Position numbers and translations under genes: made by a program
Shown here: in pieces, positions 1 through 6,603 of the stretch
Numbering within the stretch: position 1 is the stretch's first letter
How the letters are laid out: each line of letters starts with the position of its first letter
Notes under the pieces: model-generated
Databases searched by the model: none
The model's input: only the letters and a program-made list of their open reading frames with translations
Told to the model about the DNA's origin: nothing
NCBI GenBank assembly: GCA_016869015.1
Contig: VGFB01000156.1
Coordinates: 1-7,757 of the forward strand
From: Armatimonadota bacterium
Lineage (GTDB): Bacteria > Armatimonadota > Zipacnadia > Zipacnadales > VGFC01
Length of the DNA stretch: 7,757 bases
Reading direction: 5' to 3'

Positions 1-1926
1 GCGGTCTTCGCGATTGACCTGCGCCAGGGGAGCATCGGCTGCCACCAGACCATCGGCCACAAGCGCGCGCTGGCGGTGCTCAAGACCGGCCGCCCGTGGC
101 GCGGGGCGGTCCTGACCCACCACGGCGGCGGCTTCGCCCGGCTGACGGTCGAAAGGCCCAGGCTGACGGTCCGGATCAACGGCGATTCGCTCTGCATGGT
201 CCAGGCCCACGAGCCGCTGAAGGTGCAGGTGGAGCGGAAGATCGATGTCGCCTGGAACGCCTCCTACGGGGCGAACCACCTGCTGGCCGACGAGTGGGGC
301 GGCTTCGGGCTCTACTACTCGGACCGGGTCGCCGACGACGGGTACGACCCCTACGGGGAGACCGTGGCCACGTACGAGATGCCGGCGGACGGCGTCTTGT
401 GGCTGGGCGTGTGCCCCCCGAAGCCGTATGACTGGGAGCGCTCGTTCACCGACAACGTGGTCTGGCACTGGTCGAACCAGCTTGGGTACCCGCCGGACGA
501 GGCGCTGCGCTCGTGGCAGCCGCTCGGGAACACCGTGCTGCTGCAGTCTGAGGTGATGCTCTGGAAGGACTGGAACCTCGACTTCGTCCCGCGGCTGGGC
601 CCGGAGGAGTTCGCGCGCGTCCGCCGGACACTGCACGACCTCGGGATGCGGTTCATCGTGTATACGAGCCCCTACTACTTCCTCAAGGGCACGCCGGTCG
701 AAAGCCATGCCTTCAGTAGCTTCGAGGGCTTCACCAACTGGCCGCCCGGGGATGGCAGCGGCTGCAACATGGGCCTGTTCATGGCGGCCATCACGCGCGT
801 CATGCAGGAGCACCGGCCTGACGGCCTCTACTTCGACGGCCAGTACACGGGCGACCCGGCGGCGCTCTATGCGCTCGCGCGGAGCACGCGGGAGCTGCTC
901 GGCGAGGAAGGCCTCCTCGAGTGGCACTCAACCGGCGCCCTCGGGCCGGGGCTGTGCTACCTCCCGCAGGCCGACGCCTACGTCGACTTCATCCTGCGGG
1001 GTGAGGGGCGCGGCAACCAGTACGAGGACCTCGACTACCTCCGGTTCTTCGTGTCGGGCTACAACCTCAACAACTGCCCGGGGGTACTGTGCAACAACGG
1101 CCCCGAGGTCCCGACGCCCGAGCTGACCGAGCGCCTGCTGAGCGTGAACGGCCGCTACCACACCATCGCCGGCTGGGCCGGGCGCCCCGACATCATGCAG
1201 GTGCTGAACGAGCAGTACCGGCCGCGCCTGAACCCCGGTCTGCGTGAGACGGTGGACCGCGGCTGCGATGAACGCCAGGCCCTGGTGCGGGAGAAGATCG
1301 CCGGGAGTCGGGCCGAGCGCGAGGCCCTGCAGCGTCCGCCGAAGTGGGGGGAACCGATCCTGAGCCTCGACTTCGACGCCCTGCCTGAGGCGGAACAGCT
1401 CATCTCGCCGCAGAACCCCGACCCCTTCTCGAGCCTCGACGGCGCGCTGCATGTTCGCGCGCGGGCACACACGTACGCCTTCCTGCGCGCGCCCGTCGGC
1501 CGCCCGGTCGGCGGGCTGACGGTGCGCCTCCGGCTCGGCACGGACGGGGGCATGTCCTGGGGCCCGGCGGCCTGCCTGAAGTGGGCGAACGGGGCCGTGC
1601 TGCGGATCGGCCTGCGCAGCGACGGGAAGCTGCAGACCGACCTCCTCGGCCAGCAGCTCGTCGGCGGCGCCCACCAGACGCAGGAACCCGGCCAGTGGAT
1701 CTGGCTACGGGCGCGCTGGCTGGAGCGCGCCGGGGTCTTCGAGAGCAGCCTCGACGGGAAGACCTGGAAGCGGGAGTGGACCTTCGAGCTCGGCGGCCAA
1801 CTCACCGGCGACGTCGCCACGCTCTCCGTCGGCAAGGTCCCCTACAACGGCGAACCGCAGGACTACACCGATGCCGGGGCCGAGGGGGAGTGTGAGGTGG
1901 ATGAGGTGAAGCTGTATCCGGAGTGA
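1..1926 (+). CDS. Putative TIM-barrel glycoside hydrolase with C-terminal lectin-like domain, 5' partial
   Basis: The reading frame is open from base 1, so the true start lies outside the window. A GTG at 76 gives 616 residues, but 25 further in-frame codons precede it and look like protein; numbering here uses GTG 76. Residues ~1-130 look like a beta-rich N-terminal domain. Residues ~150-385 look like an (alpha/beta)8 barrel: a strand ending in IVYTSPYY (194-201), then DGLYFDGQ (249-256) with Asp254 placed like a catalytic carboxylate at a strand end, LLEWHST (280-286), and VDFILRGEGR (303-312) with Asp304 and Glu310 as candidate partners. A helical linker (~388-420) leads to a beta-sandwich (~428-616) of the concanavalin/LamG type that often binds carbohydrate (SLDGKTW at 558-564, CEVDEVKLY near the end). 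This fits secreted or cell-surface glycan hydrolysis, but any signal peptide would lie upstream. The CAZy family cannot be named; a clan GH-D or alpha-amylase-like relative is a guess. The coding call is firm, the function tentative. Confidence 0.72.
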   Translation, partial: AVFAIDLRQGSIGCHQTIGHKRALAVLKTGRPWRGAVLTHHGGGFARLTVERPRLTVRINGDSLCMVQAHEPLKVQVERKIDVAWNASYGANHLLADEWGGFGLYYSDRVADDGYDPYGETVATYEMPADGVLWLGVCPPKPYDWERSFTDNVVWHWSNQLGYPPDEALRSWQPLGNTVLLQSEVMLWKDWNLDFVPRLGPEEFARVRRTLHDLGMRFIVYTSPYYFLKGTPVESHAFSSFEGFTNWPPGDGSGCNMGLFMAAITRVMQEHRPDGLYFDGQYTGDPAALYALARSTRELLGEEGLLEWHSTGALGPGLCYLPQADAYVDFILRGEGRGNQYEDLDYLRFFVSGYNLNNCPGVLCNNGPEVPTPELTERLLSVNGRYHTIAGWAGRPDIMQVLNEQYRPRLNPGLRETVDRGCDERQALVREKIAGSRAEREALQRPPKWGEPILSLDFDALPEAEQLISPQNPDPFSSLDGALHVRARAHTYAFLRAPVGRPVGGLTVRLRLGTDGGMSWGPAACLKWANGAVLRIGLRSDGKLQTDLLGQQLVGGAHQTQEPGQWIWLRARWLERAGVFESSLDGKTWKREWTFELGGQLTGDVATLSVGKVPYNGEPQDYTDAGAEGECEVDEVKLYPE

Positions 1927-1934
1927 CGCCCGCC

Positions 1935-1975
1935 GTCTTCGTGCCGCTTCGCGCTCTTCGCGTCTTCGTGGTTCA
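1935..1975. repeat. Degenerate CTTCGTG/CTTCGCG intergenic repeat
   Basis: Four 7-mers occur in a row: CTTCGTG at 1937, CTTCGCG at 1947, CTTCGCG at 1956 and CTTCGTG at 1964, with spacings of 10, 9 and 8 bases, followed by GTTCA. On the minus strand it reads TGAACCACGAAG and onward, so its first three bases are the stop codon of the URO-D-like gene. Similar CTTCG-rich strings ending in TTCGTGGTTCA are, from memory, scattered between genes in several environmental bacterial lineages and often mistranslated as His-Glu-rich peptides. All units point the same way, so it does not fold into a terminator hairpin. Its function is unknown. Confidence 0.6.
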
Positions 1976-3037
1976 GCCGTCGCCGCAGCCGTACTTCCTC
2001 GTCGCTTCGGTCATCGCGCGGAAGTTGGGGACGGGGACGTACTCGGTGACGGTGTTGCTGGAGCCGACGCAGTAGCCGCCGCCGGGCGCGAGGGCCTCGA
2101 TGCGCGCCTTCACCTCGGCCTCGACCTCCTCGGGCGTGCCGCGCGTGAGCGTATAGCCCAGGTCCAGGTTGCCGATGAGGCAGAGCCGCCCGCGCACCCG
2201 GCGCTTGACCTCGACGATGTCCATCGCTTTGGGCTCGATGGGGTGCAGGGCGTTCACGCCGCAGGCGTGAAGGTCGTCCAGCACCTCCCACAGTCTCCCG
2301 TCCGAGTGGTAGATGAGGGGGATCGGCGGGTTCTGCGCGCGGCAGAGGCTGCCGAGCTGCTCGATCCACGGGAAGAGGTGCTTGCGGTAGATGGCGGGGT
2401 TGACGATGTACCCTTCGGTGTAGGCGAGATCGTCGCAGAACCAGACGGCATCGACGCGCGGCGCCTCGCGCAGGAGGCGCTCGATGGTCCCTACCCACAC
2501 CTCCCCGGTCCGCTGCATGACCGCCGCGATGAGCTCGGGCTGCTCCACGGTCGCCAGCATGAACCCGTCGAAGCCCATCAGGAACCACGCGCGCTCGAAG
2601 ATGCCCCCGCCCTTCACCCCGGTCACGATGCCCATCTCCGGCGGGACAAGCTCCGCCGCGAGGTGCAGCTCACTGAGGTCGGCCGCCGCGGGGTCGGGCC
2701 ACGGGAAGGCCTCGCAGTCGGCCATCGTGCGGATGAGCGCGCCGCTGTCGGACTGCTGCCACGTGCGCTGCTGTTCCGCGCTGCCTGACGCGGCGTAGTG
2801 GTGGCTCTTCGTCTCGCCTGTCGCGGGATAGCCGACATGCGCCGTCGCGCGGACGTAGTCGTACCCCGCCGCGCGCGCGAACTCGATCTCGGCCGGCAAG
2901 CCCCCGGGCCAGCGCTCCCAGCCCATGAAGCCGGCCTTCACGAGGGAATCGACCTTCAGCTCCGCGAGCGGGACGCAGTCGGGCTCGCCGCAGAAGAGGG
3001 CTGTCCGGAGACGGGCGAAGTCCGGGGTCCACGTCAT
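1973..3037 (-). CDS. Uroporphyrinogen decarboxylase (URO-D)-like protein, methyltransferase type
   Basis: This 354-aa protein (from ATG 3037) has the usual URO-D/MtaA-superfamily length and its signatures in order. These are an Asp pair in FCDDLAYTEG (200-209), YHSDG (243-247, with His244 and Asp246), ALHPIEP (263-269), IGNLDLG (288-294) and a GGGYCVGSSN loop (319-328). The N-terminal Arg-rich substrate motif of true HemE is missing, so a role in haem synthesis is unlikely. Relatives include corrinoid-dependent methyltransferases, but the His-x-Cys zinc motif of MtaA-like enzymes is not obvious and no corrinoid protein lies nearby, so the substrate is unknown. ATG 3037 is preferred over the in-frame GTG at 3046 because GGTGAG (3047-3042) sits 4 nt upstream of it as a ribosome site; that sequence overlaps the GTG. 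No signal peptide or membrane segment is seen, so it is probably cytosolic. It converges on the left-hand glycosidase gene and has its own promoter-like sequence. Confidence 0.88.
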   Translation of the reverse strand: MTWTPDFARLRTALFCGEPDCVPLAELKVDSLVKAGFMGWERWPGGLPAEIEFARAAGYDYVRATAHVGYPATGETKSHHYAASGSAEQQRTWQQSDSGALIRTMADCEAFPWPDPAAADLSELHLAAELVPPEMGIVTGVKGGGIFERAWFLMGFDGFMLATVEQPELIAAVMQRTGEVWVGTIERLLREAPRVDAVWFCDDLAYTEGYIVNPAIYRKHLFPWIEQLGSLCRAQNPPIPLIYHSDGRLWEVLDDLHACGVNALHPIEPKAMDIVEVKRRVRGRLCLIGNLDLGYTLTRGTPEEVEAEVKARIEALAPGGGYCVGSSNTVTEYVPVPNFRAMTEATRKYGCGDG

Positions 3038-3066
3038 CGCGCTCACCGCCTGTGGGAAGTGAGGGC

Positions 3067-3095
3067 AGTGTAGCAGCTACGACCGCGGGCTGCAA
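3067..3095 (-). promoter_or_regulatory. Predicted sigma70-type promoter of the URO-D-like gene, with a dyad at the -10
   Basis: On the minus strand a TTGCAG (-35, 3095-3090) and a TACACT (-10, 3072-3067) are separated by exactly 17 bases. The -10 keeps the key T, A and final T; the -35 matches only TTG. An 11-base dyad, GTAGC-T-GCTAC (3070-3080), overlaps the upstream half of the -10, where a regulator could block polymerase. Predicted transcription starts near 3060, giving a leader of about 23 nt before ATG 3037. This is a sequence-only prediction. Confidence 0.45.
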
Positions 3096-3120
3096 TGGGG
3101 GCGCTCATCGGGAACGGCGG

Positions 3121-3510
3121 TCAGTAGTTGGCGATGCAGAAGAGGCCGCCGTAGATCGTGGCGTAGCCGAAGACCGTGACCCAGACGGCGCGGCGTACGA
3201 GGCTGTAGCGCTCGCGCTTGAGGCGGTTGAACAGCCAGACGGGTACGATGGTGAGGAACGCTTTCACGCCGATGAAGGCCGGCACGCCGCCCGTGACCCA
3301 GACCCAGCGCATGAGGGGGTTGTACTCGTCCATCATCCCGGTCAGCAGCATGTGAACGGAGCTGGCGGTGTCGGCCACGGAGATCAGGACGAACAGGACC
3401 ATCGGCAGCCAGAGCGCCCGCAACTGGGCGGGCGTGGGAGGGGTTGCGACAGGAAGGCCGGAGGACGCGGGATCGGACAGACTCGTTGCGGCGCCGTCGC
3501 TGCGACCCAT
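3121..3510 (-). CDS. DUF5658 family small integral membrane protein
   Basis: A 129-aa protein with a polar, Ala/Pro/Ser-rich N-terminus (1-30) and three predicted membrane helices (~33-56, ~75-95, ~107-127). The first helix carries VADT (45-48). The next loop carries MMDEYNPLM (59-67), resembling the acidic-x-NP-(L/M)M signature of DUF5658, followed by a helix with Lys83 (GVKAF). A basic stretch (NRLKRERYSLVRR, 95-107) lies before the third helix, probably on the cytoplasmic side. The molecular function of this family is not known to me. ATG 3510 is the chosen start. GTG 3513 directly upstream is an equal alternative, with GAGG 8 nt before it. The same frame stays open back to 4617, but that stretch runs through the GH116 gene in another frame and is an artefact of high GC. 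Its stop lies 26 nt before the -35 of the URO-D gene. No functional link to its neighbours is evident. Confidence 0.8.
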   Translation of the reverse strand: MGRSDGAATSLSDPASSGLPVATPPTPAQLRALWLPMVLFVLISVADTASSVHMLLTGMMDEYNPLMRWVWVTGGVPAFIGVKAFLTIVPVWLFNRLKRERYSLVRRAVWVTVFGYATIYGGLFCIANY

Positions 3511-3549
3511 CACGATGAGAGCCTCGCTGCAGATGGACAGGATGCGCGG

Positions 3550-3555
3550 ATTATA
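3550..3555 (-). promoter_or_regulatory. Consensus -10 element upstream of the DUF5658 gene
   Basis: A perfect TATAAT (minus strand, 3555-3550) lies in a gap of about 128 bases in very GC-rich DNA, 39 nt before ATG 3510. That gives a predicted leader of about 33 nt. No good -35 is found 16-18 bases upstream (the sequence there is GAGGGA), so the promoter may be weak or rely on an activator. The position makes separate transcription from the GH116 gene plausible. Confidence 0.4.
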
Positions 3556-3622
3556 CACCGTCGTGCGCCCGGTCCCTCCCACGATGCTGAAACCGTGCCC
3601 GAAAATGGTTGCAACAGGTTGG

Positions 3623-3648
3623 CGGCGCCGCGCCGGGGCTACCCCGGC
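3623..3648 (-). terminator. GC-rich hairpins at the end of the GH116 gene (possible terminator, no T-tract)
   Basis: On the minus strand a perfect 7-bp inverted repeat, GCCGGGG (3648-3642) and CCCCGGC (3638-3632), encloses the TAG stop codon as a 3-nt loop. An overlapping second dyad, CGGCGC-G-GCGCCG (3635-3623), follows directly. No run of T follows; the nearest is TTTT at 3605-3602. It is therefore not a canonical intrinsic terminator, but it could slow polymerase, support Rho-independent release poorly, or protect the 3' end of the message. Confidence 0.35.
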
Positions 3649-6164
3649 AGCGCCACGACGAGCGGCGCCTCGGGCGAGGCGACGGCGGACGCGGGGAGCG
3701 TGATCCGGACGCCGTCGACGGACAGCTCCCTCAGGCGCAGGACGCCCTCCACCGGGGCGATGGTCAGCGTGGCCGCCTCCCCGGCGCGCTGCAGCCGAAT
3801 CGAGCCCCAGCCGGAGTCCACCGAGAAGAAGCAGCGGAAGTCGTTCGGCGAGACCTGCGGCGCGAGCTCGAGGCGCTGCTCGACCGCCGAGTAGCGGAAG
3901 CCGGAGAGCGCGAGCACGAAGGCGTAGTTGGCCATCGAGCGGGCGTAGTGGCTGCCGCACTCGAACTCGTTCCAGGGGTTGCGCTTCAGGCCGTCGTGGC
4001 GATCGCGAACCGCCTTGCAGACCGTCAGGCCCTCCCGCACGAAGCCCTCGTAGATCAGGTGCGCCCCGACCTGGTACTCGAAGCCGATCATGCACTCGTA
4101 GGCGTAAGTCAGCGGCCGGGCCGGGCGCCCCCCGCGCGGCCACGTGCAGATCAGCAGGCCCCCATCGTCGCCCAGGGCGTAGACGCGGTGAGGGTTGTGA
4201 TGGCTGCGGAAGTCGTCGCGGAAGTTGTGGCGGAACACGGCGGCCAGCGCGCTGCGGACGTGCTCGGGGTCCAGGAGATCGCCCAGGCCCAGCATGCGCG
4301 CGTACCACTGGCCGATGACCTGATCGATGATGCAGCCCTCGCCGAACTGGTACGGCGCCTCGTCGGTGACGCGCTGGAAGTAGAACTCGCCGTTGAAGAG
4401 GGTCTGGTCGGTGAGCTGGCGACCGCTCTCGAAGACCCGGCGGTACTCCCGGGCCGAAACCTCGTCGCCGAGGTGGCGCGCCATGTTCTCGCCGGCGCGG
4501 AGGGCGGCGAGGTAGAGCGACCCGCAGACGGTCTCCGGGCCGTGGTACTCGATGTCCAGCGTGTTGTGGTGCACCCCCTCGAGCAGGCCGTCGCGGTCGG
4601 CGTCCCAGTCCTCCCACGCGTGCTCGAGGGCCTGCTTGGCGGAGGGCCAGAGGCGCTTGAGCCAGGCATCGTCACCGCTGATCTGCCACTCCCGGTAGGT
4701 ACGCAGCACGTTGCCCATCTGCCCGTCGGCCGCGGCGTGGAAGCCGTGCGAGGCGCGCGTGCCGGGGGGGAGGTCCATCCGGAACTGCATGTGCCCGTCG
4801 CTCTCGCGCAGGTTCAGCGCGAAGTCGAGGTCCCGCATGCCTCGCTCGAGCGCCGGGAAGACATGTGCGAGCGACTGGGCGTAGTTCCAGACATGCGTGC
4901 ACGAGCCCGGGCAGCACCCGGCCTTCGCGTGGCAGCCCTCCCAACCGTAGAGCGTGCCGTCCGGGAGCCGGGCGACCGTGGGTGTGCGGAGGATCGCGAG
5001 CTGGCTGCTGACCGCGTCGACCACGTGCGCGGGCAGCGTCGAGGCGAACAGCTCCTCGCGGAAGCGGAACGTGCGAGCGCGCAGCTCCCCGTAGCGGTCG
5101 ATCACCTCCCGCGCCACCGCGTGGGCATCGGGCCAGAGGGCGGCGTAGTAGTTGGGCCACGTCGCCGGACCGCACGCGCAGCCCCCCGCCTCCCAGTACT
5201 GCTCGAAGTTCGGGAAGTGCCAGGCGAGGACGAAGGTGAGCGTGCGGGATTCGCCGGGCGCGAGGTCGGCGATGAGCCCCAGGGAGCCGATCGCGCCCTG
5301 CCCGTCGGGCGAGGGCTCCATGCGCTCCTGCTCGGGGAAGCGCCCGGTCTCCCCGAAGCCGAACAGCAGGTCCTCCGACAGCGCGAACCAGTGCCCCGGC
5401 CCGCGGGAGAGCTCCCAGGTGGTGTCCGGGTGGGGAGTGAGGAGCGCCAGTGTGCCGAAGCGAGGCGAGTCGGGCTGGTGCTTCTCCGTCGACATCAGCA
5501 GCCCGCCATGCCCCTCCTCGCGCACGAGTCGGTTCACACAGCCCCCGAGCTCGGGATGCCCGCAGACGTTCTCGAGGCTGAAGCCCACGACGGCGTGAAC
5601 GGGCCGGTCGCGCGTGTTCTCCAGCGTCACCTCCAGCACGGCGACGGGCATTGAGGAATCGCGGTCGTTCAGCGGGATGAAGGGGCTCCAGGCCTCAATC
5701 CGCGCGGCCACGGGAACGGCCCCATCGTGCAGGGCCACCTGCGCGGTCGGGAACGCTCCGGTGAACCGGCACTCCTCGAAGCGCAGCAGCCCGGCTCCGG
5801 TCTCGCGCGCCGGGCCGAAGCCCATCCCTGCGAACTCAAGGGGGCCGTGGAGGAGGCCCTGATACGGCGGCGGGAGTTGCCCCTCCAGCACGCGGAAGAC
5901 GGGCTCCTGCCCCTCGGCCTGGGCGAAGAGCGTCAGGAACGTGTAGCCGGGCCGATAGCCCTTGTTCGGGCGGTTGAAGATCTCCCAGTCCACCAGCGCC
6001 CCGCGTCCCGACAGCGAGATACACCCCGCCCCAATGCCGCCCAGAGGGAAGGCGATCTCGTTCAGCTGCGCGCCCCGATACGTGCGCGGCGGGCCGGGGG
6101 CCAACAGCTCCTCGTCGGTATACGGCAGCGGGCGGATGGGCTCGGGCAGGTCCGAAGGAGCCAT
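3639..6164 (-). CDS. GH116 family beta-glucosidase/glucosylceramidase-like enzyme (GBA2-type)
   Basis: This 841-aa protein has the two-domain GH116 layout. The N-terminal beta domain (~25-330) carries PLGGIGAG (40-47) and GALVDWEIFNRPNKG (55-69). The C-terminal alpha6/alpha6 toroid (~370-770) carries GWEGC (407-411), THVWNYAQSL (423-432), TYREWQISGDDAWLKRLWP (489-507) and NTLDIEYHG (534-542). By recalled alignment with human GBA2 and the Thermoanaerobacterium enzyme, Glu409 is the nucleophile and Asp537 the acid/base. Glu733 and Arg742 in PWNEFECGSHYARS match glucose-contacting residues. The family hydrolyses beta-linked glucosides (some members xylosides or N-acetylglucosaminides) with retention; the substrate here is unknown. 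No signal peptide is seen, which suggests cytosolic action. ATG 6164, with a weak AAGG 10 nt upstream, is preferred over in-frame TTG 6191, which only adds nine unrelated-looking residues. The gene begins 49 nt after the small upstream gene, with no clear promoter between them. A Cys cluster (411, 417, 418, 422) sits just after the nucleophile. Confidence 0.93.
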   Translation of the reverse strand: MAPSDLPEPIRPLPYTDEELLAPGPPRTYRGAQLNEIAFPLGGIGAGCISLSGRGALVDWEIFNRPNKGYRPGYTFLTLFAQAEGQEPVFRVLEGQLPPPYQGLLHGPLEFAGMGFGPARETGAGLLRFEECRFTGAFPTAQVALHDGAVPVAARIEAWSPFIPLNDRDSSMPVAVLEVTLENTRDRPVHAVVGFSLENVCGHPELGGCVNRLVREEGHGGLLMSTEKHQPDSPRFGTLALLTPHPDTTWELSRGPGHWFALSEDLLFGFGETGRFPEQERMEPSPDGQGAIGSLGLIADLAPGESRTLTFVLAWHFPNFEQYWEAGGCACGPATWPNYYAALWPDAHAVAREVIDRYGELRARTFRFREELFASTLPAHVVDAVSSQLAILRTPTVARLPDGTLYGWEGCHAKAGCCPGSCTHVWNYAQSLAHVFPALERGMRDLDFALNLRESDGHMQFRMDLPPGTRASHGFHAAADGQMGNVLRTYREWQISGDDAWLKRLWPSAKQALEHAWEDWDADRDGLLEGVHHNTLDIEYHGPETVCGSLYLAALRAGENMARHLGDEVSAREYRRVFESGRQLTDQTLFNGEFYFQRVTDEAPYQFGEGCIIDQVIGQWYARMLGLGDLLDPEHVRSALAAVFRHNFRDDFRSHHNPHRVYALGDDGGLLICTWPRGGRPARPLTYAYECMIGFEYQVGAHLIYEGFVREGLTVCKAVRDRHDGLKRNPWNEFECGSHYARSMANYAFVLALSGFRYSAVEQRLELAPQVSPNDFRCFFSVDSGWGSIRLQRAGEAATLTIAPVEGVLRLRELSVDGVRITLPASAVASPEAPLVVALPG

Positions 6165-6213
6165 GCAAGAGGTACCTTGTGGAGGTAGCAATGGTGCATC
6201 AAGCCTGGGAGCC

Positions 6214-6591
6214 TCAACCGGCGAGCAGGCGGAGGTTCTCCTGGGTCACGGGTTCGCTCACAAACGCCTCCAACCGGACTCTGAGCTCCTCGGCGTTGCG
6301 GGCCTCGGCCAGTTCCTCAGCGTACAGGTCAAGGTGGACCGTGTCCCCCGTCGCCGGGATGTAGGCTCGCAGCATGACGTACTCAGGACCGCCGGTCGCG
6401 GCAGCCATCATGACCTTCCACTCCTGCCCGATGTTCACCAGGTAGCCGCGCACCAATTGGCACTTCACACCCGTCTTGGCCTCGACGAGCTTGCAGAACT
6501 CATCCAGCACCGCCAGCGCGTCGTGCCCGGGCCATCCGGTCCTCGGCGCAGCGACCCGGCCAAGAATGCTCTCAAGGGTCTCCCAACTCAT
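6214..6591 (-). CDS. Conserved-looking small protein of unknown function, coupled to the EEP gene
   Basis: I do not recognise this 125-aa protein. It has a helical N-terminus (2-16), a second helix with ALAVLDEFCKLVEAKTG (25-41), then alternating strands: CQLVRGYLVNI (44-54), EWKVMMAAAT (57-66), EYVMLRAYIPATG (70-82) and TVHLDLYAEE (84-93). A charged helix follows (94-111), ending in EPVTQENLRLLAG. This suggests a compact alpha/beta fold, with no membrane segment, signal peptide or metal motif. The start is well supported: AAGAGG (6603-6598) lies 6 nt before ATG 6591, and the ATG overlaps the EEP stop as ATGA, which implies coupled translation and a joint role. A partner, inhibitor or substrate adaptor of the EEP protein are equally possible guesses. 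The same frame is open back to 6654, but that extension lies inside the EEP gene and is not needed. Confidence 0.75.
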   Translation of the reverse strand: MSWETLESILGRVAAPRTGWPGHDALAVLDEFCKLVEAKTGVKCQLVRGYLVNIGQEWKVMMAAATGGPEYVMLRAYIPATGDTVHLDLYAEELAEARNAEELRVRLEAFVSEPVTQENLRLLAG

Positions 6592-6603
6592 GCTGGGCCT
6601 CTT
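6588..6603 (-). promoter_or_regulatory. Translational coupling site: AAGAGG ribosome site plus ATGA stop/start overlap
   Basis: The last codons of the EEP gene contain AAGAGG (6603-6598), six bases before ATG 6591. The ATG shares its last two bases with the TGA stop of the EEP gene (6590-6588). Ribosomes ending on the first gene can restart on the second, which usually gives a matched supply of two interacting proteins. Confidence 0.75.

Noticed and set aside
928..1674. 248-codon minus-strand open frame
   Set aside because: It lies antisense within the left glycosidase gene, whose barrel motifs are clear in the plus frame; the antisense product has no motif.
1927..1972. Intrinsic terminator between the convergent genes
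   Set aside because: All CTTCG units are in the same orientation and no stem plus T-run can be drawn on either strand.
3511..4617. Long in-frame upstream extension of the DUF5658 frame (498 codons in all)
   Set aside because: The extension overlaps the GH116 coding sequence in another frame and is Arg/Pro/Gly-rich without motifs. The membrane protein starts naturally at 3510 or 3513, just after a -10 element.
3609..5654. 681-codon plus-strand open frame
   Set aside because: It lies antisense to the GH116 gene, whose motifs and catalytic residues are recognisable. The antisense product is Arg/Ala/Glu/Val-rich with no family motif, as expected of shadow frames in GC-rich DNA.
6179..6364. Small plus-strand ORF with a strong GGAGG before ATG 6191
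   Set aside because: The ribosome-site match is good, but the 57-residue product (61 from the upstream start) is antisense to the small coupled gene, shows no motif and has no promoter. I treat it as chance.
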